Shown here in pieces: positions 9,336 to 18,789 of a stretch of DNA of 64,000 nt. The stretch is from assembly GCF_004310425.1 (NCBI RefSeq), contig NZ_SIUB01000003.1, positions 310,001-374,000 of the forward strand, read 5' to 3'. This stretch comes from Hansschlegelia quercus. Lineage in GTDB: Bacteria; Pseudomonadota; Alphaproteobacteria; Rhizobiales; Methylopilaceae. The first letter of the stretch is position 1; every line of letters begins with the position of its first letter. The notes under the pieces were generated by a model, which was not told the DNA's origin, made no database searches, and was given only the letters and a program-made list of their open reading frames with translations. The position numbers and the translations under genes are program-made.

Positions 9336-10451
9336 ATGGCCGCCCAAAAACTCCTTCTGCTGCCGGGCGACGGCATCGGGGTCGAGGTGCTGGCGGAGGT
9401 CCGGCGCATCGTCGCCTTCATCGAGCAGAAGGGCATTCTGTCCTTCGAGATCGACGAGGATCTCGTCGGCGGCGCGGCGTATGACGCGCATGGCGTCGCG
9501 ATCACCGATGCGGCGATGGCGAAGGCGAAGGCTGCGGACTGCATTCTGTTCGGCGCGGTCGGCGGGCCGAAGTGGGACGGCGTCGAATACGACCAGCGGC
9601 CCGAGGCCGGTCTGCTCAGACTCCGCAAGGAGCTCGAGCTGTTCGCCAATCTCCGCCCCGCGATCTGCTATCCCGCGCTCGCCGACGCCTCGGCGCTCAA
9701 GCGCGAGCTGGTCGACGGGCTCGACATCGTCATCGTCCGCGAGCTTACCGGCGGCGTCTATTTCGGGTCGCCTAAGGAGATCACCGATCTCGGCAACGGC
9801 CAGCAGCGCGCCGTTGATACGCAGGTCTACGAGACCTACGAGATCGAGCGCATCGCCAAGGTCGCGTTCGAGCTTGCCCGCGTCCGCAGCGGCCGCGTGA
9901 CCTCGGCCGAGAAGCGCAACGTCATGAAGTCCGGCCTGCTTTGGAACCAGGTCGTCACCAGGACGCACGGCCAGGGCTACGAGGACGTCAAGCTCGACCA
10001 CATGCTGGCCGACGCGCTCGGCATGCAGCTGGTGCGCGCGCCGAAGCAGTTCGACGTCATCGTCACCGACAATCTGTTCGGCGACATCCTGTCCGACGTC
10101 GCGTCGATGCTGACGGGGTCGCTCGGCATGCTTCCGTCGGCCTCGCTCGGCGCCGAAGACAAGACGACCGGCAAACGCAAGGCGCTGTACGAGCCGGTGC
10201 ATGGCTCGGCGCCCGACATCGCCGGCAAGGGTCTCGCGAACCCGATCGCGATGATCGCAAGCCTCGCGATGGCGCTGAAGTACTCGCTTGGAAAGCCCGA
10301 GCTCGCGGACTTGCTCGACAAGGCGATCGCCCGAACGCTGGACGATGGCTACCGCACTGGGGACATCTGGACAGACGGGATGAGCAAAGTCGGCACGTCT
10401 GAAATGGGAAGCGCGGTGCTCAAGAAGTTCGAGACGCTGGTTTCCGCGTAA
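9336..10451 (+). CDS. leuB: 3-isopropylmalate dehydrogenase
   Basis: Third enzyme of leucine biosynthesis: NAD-dependent oxidative decarboxylation of 3-isopropylmalate to 2-oxoisocaproate. 371 residues. Motifs: LLLPGDGIGVEV, VRELTGGVYFG, the DNLFGDILSD Mg/substrate site, and EPVHGSAPDIAGKG near the NAD site. ATG 9336 is chosen because GAGGAA lies 5 bases upstream and homology starts there; an in-frame start at 9261 would add an atypical leader. leuC and leuD are not in the window. Confidence 0.96.
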   Translation: MAAQKLLLLPGDGIGVEVLAEVRRIVAFIEQKGILSFEIDEDLVGGAAYDAHGVAITDAAMAKAKAADCILFGAVGGPKWDGVEYDQRPEAGLLRLRKELELFANLRPAICYPALADASALKRELVDGLDIVIVRELTGGVYFGSPKEITDLGNGQQRAVDTQVYETYEIERIAKVAFELARVRSGRVTSAEKRNVMKSGLLWNQVVTRTHGQGYEDVKLDHMLADALGMQLVRAPKQFDVIVTDNLFGDILSDVASMLTGSLGMLPSASLGAEDKTTGKRKALYEPVHGSAPDIAGKGLANPIAMIASLAMALKYSLGKPELADLLDKAIARTLDDGYRTGDIWTDGMSKVGTSEMGSAVLKKFETLVSA

Positions 10452-10531
10452 ACCGAGTACGGTCGCCGCCACGCCTCTCACGCGTGGCGGCGAGGTTGTT
10501 TGAGAGAATCTGCCTGAGCGCGCTTGGGCTG

Positions 10532-10822
10532 TCAGAAGCCAGGAATGTCGAACGGCCGCGGCAGGGCTCCGCGATAAAAGCTGATCGAGTTCGTCTGCTG
10601 ATAGAACGGTTGATACACCGCGGAGGTGCGGTAGCTCGCCTGGCTCAGAGGCCGCGGCGTCGTCCGTGTGTTCAGATAGTTGGACTGCTTGGTAATCGTC
10701 ACCGTCACGCCGTCATTCCGACCCGAGACATTGTAGGGTTCGGCGGAGGCCTGAACGGCGAGTAGCGGAAGCGCGGCGACCGCCGCGGCGAAAACGAAAG
10801 AACGCGGGACGGACGTGGTCAT
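10532..10822 (-). CDS. Small secreted hypothetical protein
   Basis: 96 residues, not recognised. A clear signal peptide is followed by an expected cleavage site after VQASA (about residue 27). The mature part is short (about 69 residues), Tyr/Ser/Thr-rich, without cysteines: EPYNVSGRNDGVTVTITKQ near the start and FDIPGF at the end. Probably periplasmic. It lies convergent with leuB and divergent from asd. No transmembrane segment after the signal. Confidence 0.65.
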   Translation of the reverse strand: MTTSVPRSFVFAAAVAALPLLAVQASAEPYNVSGRNDGVTVTITKQSNYLNTRTTPRPLSQASYRTSAVYQPFYQQTNSISFYRGALPRPFDIPGF

Positions 10823-11007
10823 CGGGAATTGGCCTCCGGGCGCCTGATCGCCATATTTCGAGAACGCAGGCGCAGCAAAACGGTTGCATGGCGGCTCTCT
10901 CGCGTCAGCCGTTGAATTTTCGTGCGTTTGGGGTCATTGGAACGCCGCGGCGCGAAGCCGCTGACGACAAGTAGACGGCAGGCCACGGCCTGCCGATGGA
11001 GCTGAAC

Positions 11008-12042
11008 ATGGGCTATCGGATCGCCGTCGTCGGCGCCACGGGCAACGTGGGCCGCGAGATGCTGAGCATTCTCGAAGAGCGGGAGTTCCCGGTCGACGAA
11101 ATCGTGGCGCTCGCCTCGCGCCGCAGCCAGGGGACTGAGGTCTCGTTCGGCGACCGCGTGCTGAAGTGCCAGACGCTCGAGACGTTCGACTTCTCGAAAA
11201 CCGACATCTGTCTGATGTCAGCCGGCGGCGCCGTGTCCAAGGAGTGGTCGCCGAAGATCGCGGCTCAAGGCGCGATCGTGATCGACAACTCGTCGGTCTG
11301 GCGGATGGACCCCGACGTGCCGCTCGTCGTGCCTGAGGTGAACGCGGACGCGGTCGCCGGCTACACGAAGAAGGGCATCATCGCGAACCCGAACTGCTCG
11401 ACCGCCCAACTCGTCGTCGCGCTGAAGCCGCTGCATGACGCCGCCAAGATCAAGCGCGTCGTCGTGTCGACCTATCAGTCAGTGTCCGGCGCGGGCAAGG
11501 ACGCGATGGACGAGCTTTGGAACCAGACCAAGGGCATCTACGTCAACCAGGCGCCCGAAGGCGACGAGAACCGCAAGTTCCCGAAGCAGATCGCGTTCAA
11601 CGTCATTCCTCACATCGACGTCTTCATGGAGGACGGTTACACCAAGGAGGAGTGGAAGCTGGTCGCGGAGACCAAGAAGATCCTCGACCCGAAGATCAAG
11701 CTGACGGCGACCGCGGTGCGCGTGCCGGTGTTCGTCGGCCATTCGGAGGCGGTGAACATCGAGTTCGAAAAGCCGCTTTCGGCGGATGAGGCGCGCGACA
11801 TTCTGCGTGAGGCCCCGGGCATCCTGGTCGTCGACAAGCGCGAGCCCGGCGGCTACGTGACGCCCGTCGAGTGCGTCGGCGATTTCGCGACCTTCGTGTC
11901 CCGCATCCGGGAGGACCCGACCGTCGACAGCGGCCTCGCGATGTGGATCGTCTCCGACAATCTGCGCAAGGGCGCCGCGCTGAACGCGGTCCAGATCGCT
12001 GAGTGCCTCGCCAACCGCGGAATGCTCAAGAAGGCCGCGTAA
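11008..12042 (+). CDS. asd: Aspartate-semialdehyde dehydrogenase
   Basis: Reduces aspartyl-4-phosphate to aspartate semialdehyde with NADPH, the branch point to lysine/diaminopimelate, methionine and threonine. 344 residues. N-terminal nucleotide motif VVGATGNVGREM, active-site Cys in NPNCSTAQLVVALKPLH, and catalytic-region PVFVGHSEAVNIEF. ATG 11008 is preferred to the ATG at 10996 because GGAG at 10998-11001 is well spaced and the conserved N-terminus begins GYRIAVVGA. Followed after 4 bases by a DUF1737 gene. Confidence 0.96.
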   Translation: MGYRIAVVGATGNVGREMLSILEEREFPVDEIVALASRRSQGTEVSFGDRVLKCQTLETFDFSKTDICLMSAGGAVSKEWSPKIAAQGAIVIDNSSVWRMDPDVPLVVPEVNADAVAGYTKKGIIANPNCSTAQLVVALKPLHDAAKIKRVVVSTYQSVSGAGKDAMDELWNQTKGIYVNQAPEGDENRKFPKQIAFNVIPHIDVFMEDGYTKEEWKLVAETKKILDPKIKLTATAVRVPVFVGHSEAVNIEFEKPLSADEARDILREAPGILVVDKREPGGYVTPVECVGDFATFVSRIREDPTVDSGLAMWIVSDNLRKGAALNAVQIAECLANRGMLKKAA

Positions 12043-12046
12043 GGCG

Positions 12047-12253
12047 ATGAAGCTCTATCGCTTCCTCACCGGGCCCGACGACAACGCGTTCTGCAAGCGC
12101 GTGTCGGCCGCGCTGAACAAGGGCTGGACCCTCGCGGGTCCGGCCTCGCTGACCTATGATCCGGTCAAGAACACCGTGATCTGCGGGCAGCCGATCCAGA
12201 AGGACGTGCCCGGCGTCGAGTGGGCCGACGATGTCACGCTGTCTGACTGGTGA
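12047..12253 (+). CDS. DUF1737-family small protein
   Basis: 68 residues beginning MKLYRFLTGPDDNAFC, with ALNKGWTLAGPASLTYD and a C-terminal GQPIQKDV. This is the DUF1737 pattern, a small domain of unknown function. It starts 4 bases after the asd stop and is probably co-transcribed. No signal peptide or transmembrane segment. The last 20 bases overlap the 3' end of the convergent gene at 12234-12998. Confidence 0.75.
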   Translation: MKLYRFLTGPDDNAFCKRVSAALNKGWTLAGPASLTYDPVKNTVICGQPIQKDVPGVEWADDVTLSDW

Positions 12254-12998
12254 CGATCGACAGCTGAGGCCGGCGCGGGGGCGTCGTTTCACCTTCCGCC
12301 GCGCCGCCTTCGATTGCGAACAGAACAGCACGCGGAGCAGGTTCGTAGAACTCCGCCGGCTCGGGGCCGCGCAGCATCGCCTCGACCCGCATCAAAAGAT
12401 CATGCGCCTCGACTTCTGCGCCGACCGCCTGAAGGGTGGTGGCGAGGCGCAGGCAGCTCTGCGCGAGGTCGCCTGCGAGCGGCGCGAGCGAGGGCGCGGC
12501 TGTGACCACGAGATCGAGCGCTGAGGCGGCCGCGGCGCCTGCGGCCTCGACCTGGCGCGCGTCGCCGACGACCGGCGGCGCGATCCCGGCTTCGAGCGCG
12601 TCGCGCGCGGCCTTCGTCCAGCCCTCGCCGAAGGCGCGCAGGATGCAGCGCTGCTCGCAGGCGCGGGCGATCAGCAGCAGGCCGGTGACGTCGTCGCGCC
12701 GACGGGCGACGTCGATCGTCAATATGGCGACGCCGCGCAGCAGCGCCTCCTCCGCCTCGCGGAGCGAGCCCTCGGAGCCGTCCGCAGTCCACGCGAAGGC
12801 GAAGCGGAGATAGCTCGCGGCGAGCGGCGCGTTCCAGTCGGAGCGGCCGGGATAGGTCGTGCGCAGGTCTTCCCAGGCGCGCCAGGCGTCGCGGAAACGA
12901 CCGGCCCGCTCGTAGGCCAGAGCGCGGCGGGCGCTTTCAGCCACGATCTCGCGGTCAGTCGCGTCCTTGAGCAGTCCGAGCGTGTCGCCAAACGCCAT
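12234..12998 (-). CDS. Hypothetical alpha-helical, TPR-like protein
   Basis: 254 residues, mostly alanine-rich amphipathic helices (SARRALAYERAGRFRDAWRA, LRFAFAWTADGSEGSLREA) resembling tetratricopeptide packing, without strict TPR consensus. No signal peptide or transmembrane segment, so probably a cytoplasmic scaffold. Function unknown. The 3' end overlaps DUF1737 by 20 bases tail to tail. The ATG at 12998 is the only clear N-terminus (MAFGDTLGLLKDATD). Confidence 0.6.
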   Translation of the reverse strand: MAFGDTLGLLKDATDREIVAESARRALAYERAGRFRDAWRAWEDLRTTYPGRSDWNAPLAASYLRFAFAWTADGSEGSLREAEEALLRGVAILTIDVARRRDDVTGLLLIARACEQRCILRAFGEGWTKAARDALEAGIAPPVVGDARQVEAAGAAAASALDLVVTAAPSLAPLAGDLAQSCLRLATTLQAVGAEVEAHDLLMRVEAMLRGPEPAEFYEPAPRAVLFAIEGGAAEGETTPPRRPQLSIVTSQTA

Positions 12999-13228
12999 GG
13001 GAAGATCCTCGATGCCATCGCGGCCCCCCCTCGCGGAGATCGGCCGTCATCAAAAGCAATGACACGGCCGGCTTGAAGGCGGGTGAAGCGGCGCGGGCGA
13101 AAACGACCGAACCTCTTCACCAATCGGAAAGGCCCTGCGCGCGCCTCCCCGGCGACGAACGTCGTGGTCGTCGAAGGCCTCCGCGCGTGCGAAATACTGC
13201 GCCGCACAACAGGCCGGAGCATGCGTGA

Positions 13229-14272
13229 ATGGCGGGCGCGGGACGCTTCTTCGAGGACTTCGTGGTCGGCGACGTGATCAGGCACGCCACGCCGCGAACG
13301 GTGACCGAGGGCGACATCGCCCTTTATCAGGCGCTCTATGGCGGCCGTTTCGTGGTCCAGTCCTCAGCCGCCTTCGCGCGGGCTCTGGGTTATCCGAGAG
13401 GTCCGGTCGACGACCTCGTCACCTTCCACGTGGTGTTCGGCAAGACCGTCCCCGACGTGTCCCTGAACGCCTTCGCCAATCTCGGCTACGCCTCCGGCCG
13501 CTTCCTCAAGGCGGTCTATCCCGGCGATACGCTGTCCTCGACCTCCGAAGTCATCGGCGTGCGGCCGACCTCGAAGGGCGACGCCGGCGTGGTGTGGGTG
13601 CGCACCCGCGGCTGGCTCGACAATGGCGAGCTCGCCCTTGATTACGTCCGCTGGGTGCTCGTCAAGGTTCAAGGCGGCCGCCCGATGCCGGAGACCGTCG
13701 TGCCGGCTCTTCCCGAGGCGGTCGACCCGGCCGATCTAGGTTCGGCCTGCCCGATCATCGATCGCAGCGCCTGGGACGACGCGCTGTCCGGCAGCGTCCG
13801 GCGTTTCGACGACTACGAGATCGGCGAGAAGATCGACCATGTCGACGGCATGACGGTCGAGGAGGCCGAGCACCAGCTTGCGACCAGGCTCTGGCAGAAC
13901 ACAGCGCGCGTCCACTTCGACGGATACGCCCAGAAGTCGAGCAAGATCGGCCGGAGGCTGGTCTATGGCGGCCACGTCATCAGCCTCGCGCGCGGGCTGA
14001 CCTTCAACGGACTGGAGAACGCCTTCCACATCGCGGGAATCAATGGCGGCCGCCATGTCGCGCCGATCTTCGCGGGGGACACGCTCTATGCCTGGTCCGA
14101 GATCGTCGACAAGCAGCCGCTGCCGGGCCGTGACGACGTCGGCGCGCTGCGGGTGCGCATCACGGGGCTGAAGGACTGCGCCCCGACCGATTTTCCCCGA
14201 AAGCTCGAGGACGGCAAGGACCACCCGAACGTGGTGCTCGACCTAGACCTCTGGCTGCTGCTGCCGCGATGA
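13229..14272 (+). CDS. mcd: Mesaconyl-CoA hydratase-like double MaoC dehydratase
   Basis: 347 residues with two MaoC/hot-dog halves. The N-terminal half has FFEDFVVGDVIRHATPRTVTEGD, and the C-terminal half has FDDYEIGEKIDHVDGMTVEEAEHQLATRLWQNTARVHFD in separated conserved blocks. Length and blocks match mesaconyl-CoA hydratase (beta-methylmalyl-CoA dehydratase) of the ethylmalonyl-CoA pathway, which regenerates glyoxylate from acetyl-CoA in isocitrate-lyase-negative alphaproteobacteria. ATG 13229 follows GGAG at 13215-13218. Other pathway genes (ccr, ecm, msd, mcl) are not in the window, so assignment rests on family similarity. Confidence 0.82.
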   Translation: MAGAGRFFEDFVVGDVIRHATPRTVTEGDIALYQALYGGRFVVQSSAAFARALGYPRGPVDDLVTFHVVFGKTVPDVSLNAFANLGYASGRFLKAVYPGDTLSSTSEVIGVRPTSKGDAGVVWVRTRGWLDNGELALDYVRWVLVKVQGGRPMPETVVPALPEAVDPADLGSACPIIDRSAWDDALSGSVRRFDDYEIGEKIDHVDGMTVEEAEHQLATRLWQNTARVHFDGYAQKSSKIGRRLVYGGHVISLARGLTFNGLENAFHIAGINGGRHVAPIFAGDTLYAWSEIVDKQPLPGRDDVGALRVRITGLKDCAPTDFPRKLEDGKDHPNVVLDLDLWLLLPR

Positions 14273-14292
14273 GCGCTCCGCGTGCGACCTGC

Positions 14293-15015
14293 TCAGGCGG
14301 CGATGTCTTTGGCCGGTTCGGCGAATTCGGCGCGCGGACCGCTGGCGTCCACGCGATGAAGCTTCTTCATGACCGCGCGGGCGCCGGCGTCGTAGACCTC
14401 GGCGACCTGGCGGATGTCGTCGGCGTCACTGAGGGTGCGGGCGACGCGCAGCACGTGCTCGCGGACGCGGATCGTGAACATCGCATTGTGCATGGCGAGC
14501 AGCAGCGAGCGCTCTCCCTCAAGCATCGGCTTGATCGAGAGGCTCAGCAGGCCCTCCTCGCTGCGCCACTCCTCGAGCATCTCCGTCCAGAGCGGCCAGT
14601 TGCGGCTCGCGCCGCGATGCACCGGGCCAGCATGTTGGTCGAGACCCGCGCGATAGAACAGGCGAGTGGCGATACCCGTCAGCTCCGGCAGCAGGCGGCC
14701 GTAGACGTCGGCGATGCGGTTGACCATCGGCTGACCGGCCGAGGCGCGGAACATCTCGAGCGCGTCGCCGGCCCAGTAGCTGCGCAGCACCTCGGTGAAG
14801 ACAGCGTCGATCAGGGCGGTCTTGCTGTCGAAGTACCGGTAGAGCAGCGCCTGCGTGACGCCGATCGACGCCGCGAGGTCGCGCGTCGGTCCGCTGAAGC
14901 CGTGATCGGCGAAGAATTCGCAGGCCGCGAGCACGATCTGCTGGCGTCGAGCGTCGCCGGCAAGACGCGGCGCGCGACGACGAGCTGTCTCAAACGGCTG
15001 AACGCTGCAAGTCAC
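14293..15015 (-). CDS. TetR/AcrR-family transcriptional regulator
   Basis: 240 residues. The N-terminal helix-turn-helix is typical TetR: RRQQIVLAACEFFADHGF, then TRDLAASIGVTQALLYRYFDSK. The C-terminal ligand domain is not recognisable to a specific effector. It is convergent with the mesaconyl-CoA hydratase gene (20-base gap) and divergent from sdhC, with 193 bases between. Its target is unknown; itself or the sdh operon are positional candidates only. Confidence 0.88.
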   Translation of the reverse strand: MTCSVQPFETARRRAPRLAGDARRQQIVLAACEFFADHGFSGPTRDLAASIGVTQALLYRYFDSKTALIDAVFTEVLRSYWAGDALEMFRASAGQPMVNRIADVYGRLLPELTGIATRLFYRAGLDQHAGPVHRGASRNWPLWTEMLEEWRSEEGLLSLSIKPMLEGERSLLLAMHNAMFTIRVREHVLRVARTLSDADDIRQVAEVYDAGARAVMKKLHRVDASGPRAEFAEPAKDIAA

Positions 15016-15208
15016 GGCCTAACTCCCCGACGCGCCGAATCTCAACTGACCGATGATGTCGAAGGAGGTCGACCGCTTGATAGCTAGGACGAATGCGTAG
15101 CGACAAACCGCCACGCGACTTTGGTCTATCCTGCTACGCGGCGTTGCGCTGCGGCGCACCATCCGCTAGTTGCTGATCCCGCGCGAAGTTCGAAAAGGTC
15201 CAAACACG

Positions 15209-15616
15209 ATGGACTCCCCGAAAGCCGCCCCTCGGGCGCGCCCGCTTTCGCCGCATCTCCAGATTTATCGACCCGTGCTGTCGATGGTGATGTCGATCGT
15301 CCATCGCATCACCGGCGCTGCGCTTTACGGCGGGACGGCGCTGGTCGCGATCTGGCTCGTCTCGGCGGCCTCGGGGCCGTCCGCCTTCGCCATGGCGCAG
15401 ACGGTCTACGGCTCGATCATCGGGCAGTTGATCCTGTTTCTCTACACGTGGACGTTGATCCACCACGCTCTCGGCGGCGTCCGTCATCTGATCTGGGACA
15501 CCGGGCGGGGCTTCGAGCTCCAGCAGCGCGAGTTCCTCTACCGCCTGACGCTGGGCGGCTCGATCACGCTGACGATCGTCGTCTGGATCGCGGCCCTTCT
15601 GCTGCGCGGCGCCTGA
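15209..15616 (+). CDS. sdhC: Succinate dehydrogenase cytochrome b556 subunit
   Basis: Membrane anchor of complex II that binds haem b and ubiquinone. 135 residues with three transmembrane helices. Diagnostic RPLSPHLQIYRP and SIVHRITGAALY near the N-terminus, and the haem-ligand region HHALGGVRHLIWD. ATG at 15209 (MDSPKAAPRA) is chosen over the in-frame codon at 15170 because the extension lacks homology. First gene of sdhCDAB. Confidence 0.94.
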   Translation: MDSPKAAPRARPLSPHLQIYRPVLSMVMSIVHRITGAALYGGTALVAIWLVSAASGPSAFAMAQTVYGSIIGQLILFLYTWTLIHHALGGVRHLIWDTGRGFELQQREFLYRLTLGGSITLTIVVWIAALLLRGA

Positions 15617-15630
15617 GCGGAGACGAAGCC

Positions 15631-16005
15631 ATGAGGACGCCTCTCGGCCAGGTTCGGGGAATGGGCGCGGCGAAGGCCGGCACCGAACACTTCTGGACGC
15701 AGCGGATGACCGCCGTGTCCAACCTGCCGCTCACCATCTTCTTCGTCGGCATCGTCGCGACGCTCGCCGGCTCGAGCCACGCTTCCGCGACCGCGCTGCT
15801 CGGCGCGCCCTGGGTCGCGATCCCGCTTCTGCTGCTCATCCTGTCCGTCGCCGTGCACATGCGGATCGGCATGCAGGTGATCATCGAGGACTATGTCCAC
15901 GGCGAAGTGCCGAAGATGCTGGCTCTGATGGCGAACACGTTCTTCTGCATCGCAGTCGGCCTCGCCTGCGCCTTTGCGCTTCTCAAGATCAGCTTCGGAG
16001 TCTGA
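15631..16005 (+). CDS. sdhD: Succinate dehydrogenase membrane anchor subunit
   Basis: 124 residues with three transmembrane helices. Signature [18 protein letters not shown] near the N-terminus and [18 protein letters not shown] with the conserved His/Tyr region at the quinone/haem site. ATG 15631 lies 14 bases after the sdhC stop. The open frame extending back to 15121 overlaps sdhC and is not coding. Confidence 0.94.
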   Translation: MRTPLGQVRGMGAAKAGTEHFWTQRMTAVSNLPLTIFFVGIVATLAGSSHASATALLGAPWVAIPLLLLILSVAVHMRIGMQVIIEDYVHGEVPKMLALMANTFFCIAVGLACAFALLKISFGV

Positions 16006-16009
16006 GCGC

Positions 16010-17848
16010 GTGGCGGGCATCTCGAACGGTCAGAGCGGAGCGGGACCGGCGATCAACGGCCGGGCCTATCCCTTCACCGACCACATTTTCGACGTCGTGG
16101 TGGTCGGCGCGGGCGGCGCGGGCTTGCGCGCCGTGGTCGGCTGTTCGGAAGCGGGCCTGAAGACCGCCTGCATCAGCAAGGTGTTCCCCACGCGCTCGCA
16201 TACCGTCGCAGCGCAGGGCGGCATCTCGGCGGCGCTCGGCAACATGGGCGAGGACGACTGGCGCTTCCACATGTACGACACCGTCAAGGGCTCCGACTGG
16301 CTCGGCGACCAGGACGCGATCGAGTACCTCGTGCGCAACGCGCCGGCCGCGGTCTACGAGCTCGAGCATTGGGGCGTGCCCTTCTCCCGCACGGAGGAGG
16401 GCAAGATCTACCAGCGCCCGTTCGGCGGCATGACCACCCATTACGGCAAGGGCACCGCGCAGCGCACCTGCGCCGCGGCCGACCGCACCGGCCATGCCAT
16501 CCTGCACACGCTCTACGGCGCGGCGCTGAAGGCCAAGGCGCAGTTCTTCATCGAGTATTTCGCGATCGACCTGATGATGGACGAGGAGGGCGCCTGCATC
16601 GGCGTCGTCGCCCTCAAGATGGACGACGGCACTTTGCATCGCTTCCGCTCCAAGCGGACGATTCTGGCGACCGGCGGCTACGGAAGGGCGTATTTCTCCG
16701 CGACCTCCGCCCATACCTGCACCGGCGACGGCAACGCCATGGTTCTGCGCGCAGGCCTCCCGCTGCAGGACATGGAGTTCGTGCAGTTCCACCCGACGGG
16801 GATCTATGGCGCGGGCTGCCTCATCACCGAAGGCGCCCGTGGCGAGGGCGGTTATCTCACCAATTCCGAAGGCGAGCGCTTCATGGAGCGCTACGCCCCC
16901 TCCGCGAAGGATCTCGCCTCGCGCGACGTCGTCTCACGCTCGATGACGGTCGAGATCCGCGAAGGCCGCGGCGTCGGAAAGGACGGCGACCACATCTACC
17001 TGCACCTCGATCATCTCGACCCGAAGATCCTGCACGAGCGGCTGCCGGGCATCTCGGAGAGCGCGAAGATTTTTGCAGGGGTGGATGTGACGCGGGAGCC
17101 GATCCCGGTGCTGCCGACCGTGCATTACAACATGGGCGGCATCCCCACGAATTTTCACGGCGAGGTGCTGACCAAGCTGAACGGCGACCCGGACGCGGTC
17201 GTTCAAGGCCTGATGGCGATCGGGGAGGCGGCCTGCGTCTCGGTCCACGGCGCGAACCGGCTGGGCTCCAACTCGCTGATCGACCTCGTCGTGTTCGGCC
17301 GCGCGACCGCCGACCGTTGCATCCGGACCGTCGAGCCGGACTCCAAGCACGCCGAACTGCCGAAGGGCGCATCCGACGTCGCGATCGCCCGCCTCGACCG
17401 CCTGCGCCACGCCTCCGGGGCTACGCCGACGGCCGAGCTTCGACTCAAGATGCAGAAGGTCATGCAGTCAAATTGCGCTGTGTTCCGCACCGGCGAGGTG
17501 CTGGAGGAGGGCAAGGACCTGATCCACGACGTTTGGTCAGGCACCGACGACGTCGGGATCGCCGACCGCTCGCTCGTCTGGAACTCCGACCTGATCGAGA
17601 CCATCGAGTTCGACAATTTGATCTCCCAGGCCGTGGTGACGATGGAGAGCGCGGTCAACCGCCAGGAAAGCCGCGGCGCCCACGCCCGCGAAGACTTCCC
17701 GGACCGCAACGACAAGGAATGGATGAAGCACACGCTTGCTTGGGCGGACACGGCGGCGCGGACAGTCTCGATCGACTACCGCCCGGTGCATACCTATACG
17801 ATGACGAACGACATCCAATACATCGAGCCCAAGGCCCGGGTGTATTGA
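16010..17848 (+). CDS. sdhA: Succinate dehydrogenase flavoprotein subunit
   Basis: Catalytic subunit oxidising succinate to fumarate with covalent FAD. 612 residues. FAD-binding [12 protein letters not shown], the flavinylation His in [17 protein letters not shown], substrate-site [21 protein letters not shown] (in two conserved blocks), and C-terminal [18 protein letters not shown]-type ending. GTG 16010 is chosen as start: GGAG lies about 10 bases upstream, 4 bases follow the sdhD stop, and the alternative TTG at 15974 would lie inside sdhD. Confidence 0.96.
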   Translation: MAGISNGQSGAGPAINGRAYPFTDHIFDVVVVGAGGAGLRAVVGCSEAGLKTACISKVFPTRSHTVAAQGGISAALGNMGEDDWRFHMYDTVKGSDWLGDQDAIEYLVRNAPAAVYELEHWGVPFSRTEEGKIYQRPFGGMTTHYGKGTAQRTCAAADRTGHAILHTLYGAALKAKAQFFIEYFAIDLMMDEEGACIGVVALKMDDGTLHRFRSKRTILATGGYGRAYFSATSAHTCTGDGNAMVLRAGLPLQDMEFVQFHPTGIYGAGCLITEGARGEGGYLTNSEGERFMERYAPSAKDLASRDVVSRSMTVEIREGRGVGKDGDHIYLHLDHLDPKILHERLPGISESAKIFAGVDVTREPIPVLPTVHYNMGGIPTNFHGEVLTKLNGDPDAVVQGLMAIGEAACVSVHGANRLGSNSLIDLVVFGRATADRCIRTVEPDSKHAELPKGASDVAIARLDRLRHASGATPTAELRLKMQKVMQSNCAVFRTGEVLEEGKDLIHDVWSGTDDVGIADRSLVWNSDLIETIEFDNLISQAVVTMESAVNRQESRGAHAREDFPDRNDKEWMKHTLAWADTAARTVSIDYRPVHTYTMTNDIQYIEPKARVY

Positions 17849-17871
17849 GGCGGCGCGGATAGCTTCGAGAA

Positions 17872-18654
17872 ATGGTTCAGCTCACCCTTCCCAAGAACTC
17901 GCGCGTGACCGAAGGCAAGACGTGGCCGAAGCCCTCGGCCGGGAACGTCACGCCGTTCAAGGTCTATCGCTGGAATCCGGACGACGGGCAGAACCCGCGG
18001 GTCGACACCTTTTATGTCGACCGCGACGACTGCGGCCCGATGGTTCTCGACGGGCTGAACTGGATCAAGTCGAAGGTCGATTCGACGCTCGCCTATCGCC
18101 GCTCCTGCCGCGAGGGGATCTGCGGCTCCTGCGCGATGAACATCGACGGGGTCAACACGCTCGCCTGCACCAAGGGCATGGACGACTGCGCCTCAGGCGG
18201 CACGGTGAAGATCTACCCGCTGCCGCACATGCCCGTGATCAAGGACCTCGTCCCTGATCTTACGCAGTTCTACGCCCAGCATGCCTCGATCGAGCCGTGG
18301 CTCAAGACCGACACCCGCGCGCCCGGCGCGGAGTGGAAGCAGTCGCGCGAAGACCGCGAGAAGCTCGACGGACTCTACGAGTGCATCCTGTGCGCCTGCT
18401 GCTCGACGTCGTGCCCGAGCTACTGGTGGAACGGCGACCGCTATCTCGGCCCGGCCGCGTTGTTGCAGGCCTATCGCTGGCTGATCGACTCCAGAGACGA
18501 GCGCACGGGCGAGCGCCTCGATGACCTCGAGGATCCCTTCAAGCTTTATCGCTGTCACACGATCATGAACTGCGCGAACGCCTGCCCGAAGGGGCTGAAC
18601 CCGGCAAAGGCCATCGCCGAGATCAAGTCGATGATGGTGCAGCGGAAGTTCTGA
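17872..18654 (+). CDS. sdhB: Succinate dehydrogenase iron-sulfur subunit
   Basis: Carries electrons from FAD to ubiquinone through [2Fe-2S], [4Fe-4S] and [3Fe-4S] clusters. 260 residues. Plant-type ferredoxin Cys ligands in [16 protein letters not shown] and NTLACTKG. [4Fe-4S] ligands in [16 protein letters not shown], and the [3Fe-4S] region in [17 protein letters not shown]. Starts 23 bases after sdhA and closes the sdhCDAB operon. Confidence 0.97.
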   Translation: MVQLTLPKNSRVTEGKTWPKPSAGNVTPFKVYRWNPDDGQNPRVDTFYVDRDDCGPMVLDGLNWIKSKVDSTLAYRRSCREGICGSCAMNIDGVNTLACTKGMDDCASGGTVKIYPLPHMPVIKDLVPDLTQFYAQHASIEPWLKTDTRAPGAEWKQSREDREKLDGLYECILCACCSTSCPSYWWNGDRYLGPAALLQAYRWLIDSRDERTGERLDDLEDPFKLYRCHTIMNCANACPKGLNPAKAIAEIKSMMVQRKF

Positions 18655-18789
18655 TCGGGCTTTGACGGACTGCGCGCTTCGAGACGCGCCTTCGGCGCTC
18701 CTCAGCATGAGGAGGTTCCGACAACACCTCAACGGTGAGGAGGCAGCTTCAGCGGCCGTCTCGAACCACGCAGAACGCCTGAGCGCGTG

